A stretch of 64,000 nt of DNA. Origin: Cladosporium sp. IMV 00045 (Eukaryota; Ascomycota; Dothideomycetes; Cladosporiales; Cladosporiaceae). The notes under the pieces are model-generated. The model made no database searches. It was not told where the DNA came from and saw only the letters and a program-made list of their open reading frames with translations. The stretch spans positions 1-64,000 of the forward strand of contig MSJI02000786.1 of NCBI GenBank assembly GCA_001931905.2. The letters are read 5' to 3'. Each line of letters opens with the position of its first letter. The stretch's first letter is position 1. Positions 1-10,136 of the stretch are shown here, in pieces. A program made the translations under genes and the position numbers.

Positions 1-3000
1 CAGTAAGAGTGTGGGATATCTCGGGCTTGCGCAAGAAGCATTCGGCGCCCACGTCGATGTCGTTTGAAGATCAGATGAGGGGTTCACAGCAAAATCAGGC
101 GGATATGTTCGGCAACACCGATGCGGTGGTCAAGTTTGTGCTTGAGGGACACGACAGGGGTGTCAACTGGGTTTCATTCCACCCTACGCTGCCGCTCATC
201 ATCTCAGCCGGCGATGACAGACTCGTCAAACTCTGGCGCATGAGCGAGACCAAGGCATGGGAGGTGGACACTTGCAGAGGTCACTTCCAGAATGCCTCGG
301 CCTGTTTGTTCCACCCTCACCAGGACCTGATCCTGTCTGTTGGTGAGGACAAGACGATTCGCGTATGGGACTTGAACAAGCGCACGTCTGTCCAGAGCTT
401 CAAGCGCGAGAATGACCGCTTCTGGGTGATTGCCGCACACCCTGAAATCAACTTGTTCGCTGCGGGCCACGACAATGGTGTTATGGTCTTCAAGCTTGAG
501 CGCGAGAGGCCGGCTTTTGGCGTCCACCAGAACCAACTTTTCTTCATCAACAAGGAGAAGCATGTCCGCTCTTACGATTTCACCAAGAACGTTGAGAGCC
601 CATCCATGCTTTCGCTGAAGAAGCTGGGCAGCCCGTGGTCTCCTCCAAGGACGCTGTCCTACAACCCTGCAGAGCGCGCGATTCTTGTGACCTCCCCTTC
701 AGATGGCGGTTCTTACGAATTGGTGAACCTGCCCAAGGATGCTTCAGGTGCTGTTGAGCCCACGAACACCTTGCGTGGCACTGGTTCCGCCGCTGTTTTC
801 GTGGCGCGAAACCGCTTTGCTGTTTTCAATCAAGCCAACCAGCAAGTTGACATCAAGGATCTCTCCAACTCGACCACCAAGACCATCAAGCCTCCCCACG
901 GTACTACCGACATGACGTTTGGTGGCACCGGCTGTCTGCTTCTCGTCACTGCGACACACGTATACCTTTATGACATCCAGCAGAAGAAGCAGCTCGCCGA
1001 GCTTGCCGTTGCAGGAGTCAAGTACGTCGTTTGGTCGACCGACGGCCTCTACGCTGCCCTTCTGAGCAAGCACAATGTTACGATTGTTACGAAGTCTCTC
1101 GAGCAGGTTAGCACCCTTCACGAGACCATCAGGATCAAGAGTGCATGCTGGGATGATGCTGGCGTCCTCCTTTACTCTACCCTCAACCACATCAAATACA
1201 CTCTCATGAACGGTGACAATGGTATCGTTCGCACACTCGAACACACTGTCTACCTGGTCCGCGTCAAGGGTAAGAGCGTTTACTGTCTCGACAGAGCAGC
1301 GAAGCCCAAGGTCCTGACCATCGACCCCACTGAGTATCGCTTCAAGCTCGCGTTGGTCAAGCGCCACTACGATGAGATGCTTAACATCATCAAGACATCC
1401 AGCTTGGTCGGACAAAGCATCATCTCCTACCTCCAGAAGAAGGGTTACCCTGAGATTGCTCTTCAGTTCGTCCAAGATCCCCAGACTCGTTTCGAGCTTG
1501 CCATCGAATGCGGCAACCTTGACGTTGCGGTAGAGATGGCGAAGGAGCTTGACAGACCCAAGTTGTGGCAGCGCCTGAGCGCCGAAGCATTGGCGCACGG
1601 CAATCACCAGATTGTTGAGATGACCTACCAGAAGCTTAGGAACTTCGACAAGCTTTCATTCTTGTACCTCACCACGGGTGATTCCGACAAGCTCAACCGC
1701 ATGGCCAAGATCGCAGAGCACAGGGGTGACATGCCTAGCATGTTCCAGAACTCATTGTATCTTGGTGATGTGCAGGCCCGAATTGAGATGCTCAAGGATG
1801 TCGACCAATACCCCATGGCATACCTCACCGCTAAGACGAACGGCTTGGAGGAAGAGGCGCAGGCCATTCTCGAGGCAAGCGGCCTTTCTGAAGATGACGT
1901 GACTCTTCCCTCCATGGGCAAGCCAATAGCGCCGCCCAGGCCCGTCGTGGAGACCTTCAAGGGCAACTGGCCATCCAAGTCTACTGGCATGAGCTCTTTC
2001 GAGAAGGCACTCATGGCCGATGGTGATGACACAGTCGCAGCAGATGTCAACGACCACGATGACGAGGACTTGATGGGTGATGAAATCACTGCTGATGCCA
2101 ATGGCGCACTCGACGACGGCGAGGACGAGGACGCTGCCGGCTGGGATATGGGCGACGATGCCGTCGGAGATGTCGAAGAGGACTTTGTCAACGTCGAGAG
2201 CGCAGACACCGGCGCGGGTAGCAGTGAAGCAGACCTTTGGGTGCGCAACTCACCACTTGCTGCTGACCACGCTGCGGCTGGCAGCTTTGACACCGCGATG
2301 AACCTTCTCAACAGGCAAATAGGCGCCGTCAACTTCAAACCTCTGGAGGAGCGATTCCTTGAGATTTACTCAGCATCACGAACACTCCTGCCGGCAAACG
2401 CTGGCATGGCACCGCTCGTGAACCACGTCCGCCGAACCCTTAACGAGACCGACTCCCGCCGCATCCTCCCTGTCATCCCCAGAGACATCGAGTCCGTCCT
2501 CGCTGGTGAAATTACCGCTGGCAAGAACGCCATGAAAGCCAACAAGCTCGAGGACGGCGCCGCTGCTTTCAAGAAAGCCCTGCACCTCCTCATGGTCAAC
2601 GCCGCCACCTCTTCCTCGCAAGCCGAAGAGGCCGCCGCCGCGATCCAGAGCGCCGGTTCCTACGTGCTAGCCATGTCCATCGAGCTGGAGCGCAGACAAC
2701 TCATCGGCGGCGCCACGGACCTGAGCTCCTTCGACGAGCCCACCAAGAAGCGCGCCCTCGAACTCAGCGCCTACTTCACCGTTCCCACCATGGACCCCCA
2801 GCATCAGACCCTCGCCTGGTTCTCGGCAATGAACTTCGCCAACCGCAACAAGCAGCTCGGCAGCGTTCTGGGCTTCGCCAACGCCCTCATCGAGCGCGGC
2901 ACCAACGCTAAATTCAAGGAAACCGTGAGTCTTTCAGCCATTCCCCCCTTTCCCAAATTGAACTTCCTGACTAACTTTTTTCCTCCTTCCAGGCCCGCAA

Positions 3001-3238
3001 ACTCAAGGCCGTCGCCGAGCGCCAGCCCACCGACGCCGTCGACGTCGAATTCGACACCTTCGCCGAGTTCGCCATCTGCGGCGCCAGCCACTCTCCGATC
3101 TACCCCGGCGGCGAACCCGCCGTCGCCTGCCCCTTCGATGGCACGCAGTACCTGCCCAAGTACCGCGGTACTGTCTGCAAGGTCTGCGAGGTCTGCACTG
3201 TCGGTGGAGGCGGGAGTGGGTTTAGGACTGTCGTTTAG
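1..3238 (+). CDS. RET1: Coatomer subunit alpha (COPI), 5'-truncated by the window edge
   Basis: Alpha subunit of the COPI coat, which forms retrograde Golgi-to-ER vesicles on the cytosolic face of the Golgi. The reading frame is already open at base 3 (VRVWDISGL), so the first WD repeats lie upstream. Visible in order: remaining WD40 repeats (GHDRGVNWVSFHP, LVKLWRM, DKTIRVWDL), the coatomer WD-associated region, a helical region, a long acidic stretch (about bases 2010-2210) and the alpha-COP C-terminal domain (WVRNSPLAADHAAAGSF onward). One intron, 2925-2994 by reading (GTGAGT donor at 2925, acceptor AG at 2991-2992), so the last exon runs 2993-3238 and ends with a Cys-rich stretch (VCKVCEVC) and TAG. 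Without this splice the frame runs on into non-homologous residues. About 1055 residues are visible of the usual roughly 1200. Family assignment is firm. Confidence 0.96.
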
Positions 3239-4575
3239 TGTGGTGATGAGGGGGGGAGGGAGGAGTTTTGCGATTTGCTTGTGTATTGTTGTTTTTGTCT
3301 GAGCTAGGCTCTGAACGCGGGGGAATGCATGATCTATCTTGTCTTTTGAAAGGGAAGGATGAAAAACGAAAAAGCGTTTTTTTGCGGGTGTCGAATGCGT
3401 GGGAGTGGGGAGTAGGGGGCATAGATCATATGAATTCCTTTTTTGTTCTTTTTCTAATCGTCTTTGAAGAAGCTAACGGGCGTTCAAATTGCATTCACTT
3501 CTGTACCGCGAGTTACTTGTTCCCCTCTTCCCGGCCATTTCATGGTTTGTTCTCACACCTTTCGCCGGCTTACTTGCCTTGCCTGCTGTTCTTTGCTGGG
3601 GAGAGAGATGGTACGTAGTAAGAAATTGATAGGTCAGAGAGAGACGAAAGGCATAGGCATTGATGATGAGCATAAGCGTTGTATTTCTTATCTGTTCGTC
3701 TACTACACTTTCTGGTGCTATCCTCTCTACATGCATTTTTCCCTACTGACCTCGTGAAGCGTGAGATAGTGTGCTAGCCCGATTTCTGATTTCTCCGAGA
3801 TGGCAGATCATGCAGTAAGCAAGCAAATGAGTTGGAAGGCAATACTTCGTCAATGGATGGATGGTTGATTGGTTCGGTATGGTGGGTAAAGCCATGATGT
3901 GGGTTGGTAGGGTTAGGGTTGGGGTTGCCGGAAACGATGCGTATATCTACACATACACATCGTTCAATTTGCTCAATGATACCATGTGGTAGCTGACAAG
4001 GTATGGCTTCTGAATGATCGTCTGTTTTATGTGGCGTGTATGCCTTGCTCTTGGTCGTCGAGGAGTAAATATCATCTTCATCGTCAATTCATCAAATCAC
4101 CATTCGAAAGGTCGAGGAAAGAAGGATCCGGGCTCACCACAACTTGTTGTACCGACTCGCTTCAGGGTGTTGCCTGCAAAACCCACTCCGTCCCAGAAGA
4201 TTGAGAGAGAGGCTTTCGCAGTAATTAAATCGGCAAGAGTCCAAACTAACAGAGCTGAAGCGTTTGCCTCTTTGCTATCTGACAAGTTGCCGACACAAGT
4301 CTAGGTTTCCTCGGTCCTGCTGTAAGGATCATTCGTCTAATCGGCAGTGGTGTAGTGGGAAGCCATATCGGACTCCCACGAAGGAAACAAAAAGGAGAAA
4401 GGCCGTCATGTCATGTCATGTGCATATTCAGGTTCATGTTTCATGTTCGTATCGTATCGTATGGTATCCACGCTCAATTCACAATCTGTAACCTCTCACT
4501 CTCCCTCTCTCTTTACCATCCATCCCTGGAACACTCATCTCTAGTCCCTCACTCTCACGCCCCATCCAATGCATC
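3239..4575. other. Intergenic, convergent 3' flanks
   Basis: Lies between the 3' ends of the coatomer gene and the minus-strand gene below. Short open frames here look random. The only structured element seen is a telomere-like TTAGGG stretch at 3908-3926. No RNA gene recognised. Confidence 0.6.
3908..3926 (+). repeat. Short interstitial telomere-like repeat
   Basis: TAGGGTTAGGGTTGGGGTT: two TTAGGG-type units and one variant. It lies in a 3' intergenic region, not near a chromosome end as far as this window shows. It could be chance, a repair footprint or a protein-binding site. Confidence 0.5.
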
Positions 4576-6423
4576 TCAAACCACCCTCCCCTCCACCCCC
4601 TCCATAAGCGCACAAACCCCATGAAACACCGCCCTAGCCCTCTCATCCCTCTGCAAAACCTCATTAACCCCACCCCCTCCCACCCCCTCATTCCTCCTCC
4701 CCAACCGATCACTATGCCAACGCATCTTCTCCCTCTTAAGCGCCGCGACCAGCGCCCTAACACATCTCTCATCGGCGCTCGCGCGCTCGAAAGAGACGAC
4801 GCCAGAGTCCGAGATTTCTGGCACGAGGCCGTGCGCGAGCAGGAAGAAGAGCGCCGTGTTGGCTTGCATGGTCTGCTCGGCGGACCAGGCTGAAGCGGCG
4901 GGGTGGGGGATTGTGGAAGGGTCGGCGAGGGCGGGGGCGAGGAGGGTGCGGGTTGGGTAGGGGATTGTGGGGGAGGTGGTGGGGAGGCGGAGCCAGGTTT
5001 CGTTGTAGGTTGTGAAGAGGCGGATGGCTTCGGGGGCGCGGAGGGGGTTGGTTGGTATTGGCATGGGTGGGGTGGGTTGGGGCGTGGTGTTGGAGTTGGT
5101 CGAGCGGGTGCTGTTGAATGTTCTGGGTCTGGGTCTGGGTCTGCTGCTTGATGGGCCTGTGTTGGAATAGTGCGTTCGCTTGAATGATGGGCCGCGGTCT
5201 TGACCGGCGAAGAATTGGAAGCCGTCGCCGTGGACGTGGAAGGATGGGTCCATGTCTGCGAAAAGTCGGTCGAACATTCGGAAGCCGGCGAAGGGGTCGA
5301 ATGCTCCGGTGTGACCGACTGGTTCTTCAAAGAGACTGCCGCGATTCGATGTTCCAGAAAAGGCACCGAACGGTCGAGGAGGCCAAGTGTCGAAACCATC
5401 ATCCTCGTCTTCCGACTCGTACACGGGCTGTCTCGGCGGTGAAGGACGACGCTGCTGCGGCCGTGGACGTGTCCGACGAGCTGCCTCATCCTGTCGATGT
5501 TGCTCTTTGGCGACTTGCAATCTGCGCTGCGCGGAAGCCAGGAGGGTACCGTGCAACTTGACGTGGTTGAGTAAGTGCTGGACATGATCGGGATCAATCA
5601 TATTGCGTTGCGAGGCTTGCTGGAAGCGATGTTTGGCACCTAAATATTGTCTCCTTTCTTCCTCCACGGCACGCTGCATGGCTGCTACATCTCGCTCTGA
5701 ATGCGGAACGTAGGTGTCGCGAGAGGGAAGTGGGACGTCCGAGAAACGCTCAGGCGAGGTATCGGGCGTGTCTTCATATATGGAAGCCTGACGCTGCTGT
5801 TCTCGTGGACGCGGCGGTTCCGACGGTATATCAGTGCGACGCCTTCGTCCATCCGACTCCGCAGATCGCCGAGGAGGCGGAGGCGAGCGCTCATGTCTCC
5901 CAGTCTGCCTGCTCGGGCGCTGCTGACGTCCGTGGTCCAGAATGCGATCTTTGAGCTTCCCCAGTACAGACTTGGGCTGCTCCGCCGGAGCTCGAGGCAA
6001 AGAACCATACGCGAGATCGTCCTCACTCTCCGACAAATCCGACAAACTCTGATCCGAGTCCGTCACATACTCCACCCTCCTGGCAGGCCTCTCGCGCCTC
6101 GTCTGCGAGCTCGCCACATCGTTCAACAAATTAATCGCACCTCCCAGCAACCCACCACCACCGAGTAAACCCCCACCTCCACCTCCAGAGTTGCGAGACG
6201 TCCCCGCCCGACGCGGCTGGGGTTGGAGGAAATCGTTAAACCCGCTAAACCCATCGCCATTACTCCTGAACGAGAACCCAGGACTCGTATACGTCGCCGT
6301 CTCCATGGTGAAGTGCATCCCGCCATTCGTCCAGGAGCGCCGGTTGTGATTGAAGCCCGGGATGTTGGAGAGGTCTCGCTGCCTGCGCGAGCGGCGGGTT
6401 GTGGTCGAGCCTAGATCTGACAT
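4576..6423 (-). CDS. Disordered protein with central coiled coil and J-like C-terminal motif
   Basis: Single-exon frame of 615 residues starting at ATG (6423). The N-terminal two thirds are low complexity: RSRR-rich start, a Gly/Leu run (GGGGLLGGGGLLGG, about residues 83-97), acidic serine patch (SDQSLSDLSESEDD), then Arg/Pro/Ser-rich sequence. A charged helical stretch (RDVAAMQRAVEEERRQY to KEQHRQDEAARR, about residues 245-320) could be coiled coil. The last 150 residues look folded and end with REKMRWHSDRL followed by ERARAVFHGVCALMEG. This spacing resembles the RWHPD...VFQ pattern of NFKBIL1-like or J-like tails in many fungal proteins, though the HPD motif is HSD here. Function unknown; possibly a chaperone-adaptor type protein. 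The gene is surely coding, but its role is inference. Confidence 0.75.
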   Translation of the reverse strand: MSDLGSTTTRRSRRQRDLSNIPGFNHNRRSWTNGGMHFTMETATYTSPGFSFRSNGDGFSGFNDFLQPQPRRAGTSRNSGGGGGGLLGGGGLLGGAINLLNDVASSQTRRERPARRVEYVTDSDQSLSDLSESEDDLAYGSLPRAPAEQPKSVLGKLKDRILDHGRQQRPSRQTGRHERSPPPPRRSAESDGRRRRTDIPSEPPRPREQQRQASIYEDTPDTSPERFSDVPLPSRDTYVPHSERDVAAMQRAVEEERRQYLGAKHRFQQASQRNMIDPDHVQHLLNHVKLHGTLLASAQRRLQVAKEQHRQDEAARRTRPRPQQRRPSPPRQPVYESEDEDDGFDTWPPRPFGAFSGTSNRGSLFEEPVGHTGAFDPFAGFRMFDRLFADMDPSFHVHGDGFQFFAGQDRGPSFKRTHYSNTGPSSSRPRPRPRTFNSTRSTNSNTTPQPTPPMPIPTNPLRAPEAIRLFTTYNETWLRLPTTSPTIPYPTRTLLAPALADPSTIPHPAASAWSAEQTMQANTALFFLLAHGLVPEISDSGVVSFERASADERCVRALVAALKREKMRWHSDRLGRRNEGVGGGGVNEVLQRDERARAVFHGVCALMEGVEGRVV

Positions 6424-7305
6424 TGTTTGCAGAAGCTAGAGCTTTGATGTGGTCGTATTTGGTGTTTGAGAGTCGCTGGGAAACAAAAATAGAGAAGCTT
6501 TGTCGAAGCTGCTGTGAAGAGGCGCGGTGAGAGCCGAACGCCCAACCTCACTGTTCACTTAACGCGTGTGGCGCAACCCGGCTGGCGACGTCACTTTAGG
6601 TGTGTCGGCACCGCAGTGACGGGCGTTCAATATCAGTCCAGTATTGACCAAGAGGTCGTGAAAATCGACGAGGTTCTTTTGCTTGTCCAAAACTCGGAAA
6701 ATGAGGATGACAGCACTTCCAGCCCAGCACCAGATTCCAACAAGTCCAGCCTCGTCGCTCGCGAAGCCTCACACGACGGGACCCAGCACAAGCTCAAGCC
6801 AGAACCAGACGAGAGGAAGTTTGCCTCAAACCATGCAGCAGTGGGTAGTACCAGGGACGGAAGCGCGGATGCGCTGGCGATTCTTCCATCGAGTGATGAT
6901 GTTGGATGGTTGGTGGTGTTGTTTCTTCGATAAGCAGCAAAACTGGGCAAGGCGAGATGGTAAGACAAGCAAGCGAGAGCAAGCAAGCGAGCGAGCGAAA
7001 GTGGGGCGCGGGCATGTGCCAAGCTGAACGTGATGTGACTTTCGAAGATCACTGTATGAGGCACAGGGAATCCCTGCAATGGACTTGAATATTATATATG
7101 GTACGAATGTAAGGGTACTCTTTTTGATCTATGTTATTTGTACTACTCACACATCTCATATAGTCCACAATACATGGTGTGATTGTAAATGTACTCTCCT
7201 CGAGTCTATGCTATTTCTACTACATGTAGTTACACATCTCACATATGATATATCTATACACACTCTCACAACAACAACACCCGTTCCTCTTCATCTCTCA
7301 ACACT
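6424..7305. other. Intergenic: promoter of the 4576-6423 gene and 3' flank of HEM14
   Basis: Contains a CRE-like GACGTCAC near 6587-6594 upstream of the minus-strand gene, an AAGC/GAGC-rich simple stretch at about 6966-7000, and an imperfect direct duplication (separate entry). Open frames on both strands lack recognisable domains. Confidence 0.5.
7105..7246 (+). repeat. Imperfect tandem duplication, period about 76 bp
   Basis: Two copies of a roughly 60-bp AT-rich unit share TGTAA..GTACTCT, then a TCTATG(T/C)TATTT(G/C)TACTAC core and ACACATCTCA. Copies begin near 7105 and 7181. They lie just 3' of the HEM14 stop codon, so the unit may fall in its 3'UTR. Divergence shows an old duplication. 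Confidence 0.55.
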
Positions 7306-9398
7306 CTACCCCTGCTTCTCCTCCCCCTGGGGCACCCTAACAGGCTTCACCCTCACATACTCCTCACTGCCCACATTCTCCAAACCCGTCGCGTCTCTCC
7401 CCTGCCTCACACCCTTCACAACATCCCACGCGCTCCTCAAACAATCATTAACACCCACTCCCTGAATCCAATTGCCCGCCACGCGCAGTCTACCCTGATA
7501 GCCACGCAGCAGCTGGCCGTGCGCCTCTTTCAACCTCGCCTCGTGGCCCACCGTGTACTGCGGAATGCAGTCCTGCTGCAAATTGACCGCCCACGCCTGC
7601 GGCTCCTGGTGGATGCCCAGCTGTCTTGACAGCACTGAACGCGCCATTTCGAGCCCCTCCTTCTCGCTCGGGAAAACCGGCCAGCCGTCCCACCAGTGCC
7701 CGCCCAGCATGACTGTGACTTTCGTGCCGCGCTGCGGGACATCGTCCTGCACCGCCGGCTCGCTCGGGAAATTGTACCAGGCGAAGTCGTTGACGTTGAT
7801 CATGCGGCCGGCTTCGCGCTGGCGCGCCAGCATTTCCATGTCGTTGTGCGCCCAGGCGTCGGGGTCCACGTCCGCTTTCGAGGGGGCGTAGGCCGTGTCG
7901 AAGACGACGCCGAGGGCACGCTCGGGGTTCTGCTCGAAGGGCGTCGCCAGCGGGATCAGGTAGCCGAAGCCCGGGGGGTGCATGTTCGCCTGGCTGTAGT
8001 AGAGGTTGACGGTCATGACGGTGACGCTGGGCGTTGCCGGCGCGAGCGTCGTGCTGGGCGGGGCGAGGGCGTTCAGATGCGCGGGCGAGAGGGCGGAAAT
8101 CACGGTGTCGTGACGCGCGGGCTCGGGAGTCTTGAACGTCGTCACGTCCACTCCGCTCCTATCCCCCACGAGAGCCAGGGCCTTGACGGGCGTCGAGGTT
8201 TTGATCTCGACATTCTCGGCCTCCCACAGCTTGCGCGCCAGGGCATCCACGACCGTGCCCATGCCGTCGCGGAAAGTGAAGACGGAATTATCCCTGAGCG
8301 TCAAGCGCAGCAGCGGATCCCACTTGAAATCCTTCATGTCCTGCAAGAAATCCGCCTCGGCCTTTGTCATCTCCATGCCCTCCGTCTGCGTCCTGACCGC
8401 GCCCTGCAGCACACCCCCATGCACGGCCTCGTCGCGGTAGGGTTTGGGGAAGAGGCTCTTCGCGCTGAGCTTGTACGCGTCGCCCGCGTAGATGCCGTGG
8501 ATCATCCCGCTCAGGATCCTGTCCACCATCGTCTTGCCTATGCGGCGCGAGAAGAAATCCCCAATGCTCTCGTCTTTGATGTCGCTCGGCCGCGGCTCCC
8601 GCCAGAACTCCGCCATCACGTTCCACAAGGTCGTGTCGAAGACGGGCTCGGCCCAGATGTTTTGGAAGTTCTCCCAAAAGCCATAGGACGGATGGGGCAT
8701 GCGCACGAGGTGGTCCGGGTAGTAGAGGTATCTGTTCGTGGCGGCGGGAGAGGTGTTTTGTGTGAAAATCGTCTCGCTCCCTAAGTCTAGCTCTTGAATC
8801 TGTCATGGTCAGTCTTTTCTGTCCGCCAACGCAACAATCCCCAAACAATCCCTCCCCTCCCTCCCCTAAACCCACCAACACCAAAACCCCAAAAAATTAA
8901 AATAAAACCTACCAACCTCGCCGCCAGCACTCCATTCTGCGCTGGTCGCAACGTCCTCGGCCCTTTCTCAAACAGCACACTTCCGCCCTCGACTTCAACC
9001 CTCCGACTCTCCAACCACCCACCAATCCTGTCTCCCGCTTCGTAAAGCGTGATTTTCGCCCGTGGAACTTGCTGCGTGAGGAAGTACGCCGTGGCCAGAC
9101 CCGTGATGCCGCCGCCTAGGACTGCGATGGAGGGGGCGTTGGTGGTTGGCGTGTTTGAAGAGGAGGAGTAGGGGGATGTGCTGCTGGAGGGCGAGGGGGA
9201 GGCATTGGGTCGGTGGCGCGGGTGGGAGAGGGAGGGGGTCGTGTGGAGGTGGGAGAGGGCTGTTGCTGTCGCTGGTGATCTTGGTGTTGGTCGTGTGAGC
9301 GGTGATGTTAAGATGTTGGAGTTGGTGGTGGTTGTGGTTTTGATCTGCGATTGTCGCAGCTGGAGTGCCGTTCTCAGCCCATTTTTGCGGGTGAGCAT
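7306..9398 (-). CDS. HEM14: Protoporphyrinogen oxidase (heme biosynthesis)
   Basis: Oxidises protoporphyrinogen IX to protoporphyrin IX, the penultimate step of heme synthesis, at the mitochondrial inner membrane with FAD. Exon 1 is 8913-9398 and exon 2 is 7306-8799. The 113-nt intron has donor GTAGGT and acceptor CAG, and joins AARL to IQELDLGSE, restoring the family sequence. The N-terminal 85-90 residues are Ser/Thr/Pro-rich with Arg, as in a mitochondrial presequence. The dinucleotide-binding motif is AVLGGGITGLATAYFL, followed by YEAGDRIGGW. The C-terminal FAD motif is AGNWIQGVGVNDCLRSAWDVV. Predicted 659 residues, longer than the usual fungal 550-600 because of the N-terminus. The ATG at 9398 is the first in frame. 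Assignment is firm. Confidence 0.95.
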
Positions 9399-10136
9399 TG
9401 CTGCATGTCTTTCTAAGAAGACGACAGATCGATTTAGTACTTATTAGAGAATGAGGGACGAAGGGTGGGAGTGAGAGAGGTCTGGCACAGAGCAACGTTT
9501 ACGCGCGCATGTCGGAGTTTCGGACGGATGACGATGATGAATTGGGGTCCAAGGCCGAGGCGAGCTCTAGCGTTTCTGATTGGAACTGCTTTATGAGGAC
9601 CAGCAATGCATCTTTTCATTGTAAAGGACCTCAGGTATCTCGACATGCTGCAGTGAAATATCAATATAGATGAAGTTTAAGAGGAATGTGCCAGTCAAAC
9701 AATGAGGCGTCATACATAAGATATATATTATGATTACCAGATCCTGTCACTTGCCATTTTCCTCATCAACACAAAGCAATGTCATTCATTCTCCTAGCCA
9801 GGAAAAGAGACACACATTTTTTTTTGGAATCATGCCAGATCAAGCAGAACCATTCGTTTGACCGTATCTCTTTCGTAACCAAATCCTTCCAAGCCCTTCC
9901 GTCTGTTCTGTCCAATGCATGCATAATAATTCATGACGATAGTATCCATGTTCCATGTCCACATCCGTTTCCCTTCCAAAACCTCATCAAGATCAGCTCA
10001 ACATTCCTCAGCCGGCCTTCCCAGAAAAAACCAAAGAAACAATCGTGGTATCAAAAAAAAAGTGAAACGAGAAAAACAAGCAAGAAATCCAAACCCGATA
10101 ACAAAAACCCACTATCATCTCCCCCCATAAACACTC
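9399..10136. other. Intergenic: HEM14 promoter and 3' flank of the patatin-like gene
   Basis: No coding or RNA feature that I can support. An A/T-rich segment lies at 9715-9830. Frames on the plus strand overlap the patatin-like coding region in the wrong phase and look like shadows. Confidence 0.5.

Noticed and set aside
204..2608. Minus-strand open frames of 80-290 codons opposite the coatomer gene
   Set aside because: They lie antisense to a conserved coding region, have no family motif and follow its codon periodicity.
7696..8784. 362-codon plus-strand frame opposite HEM14
   Set aside because: Antisense shadow of a GC-rich conserved exon; composition (Arg/Val/His-rich) and no domain.
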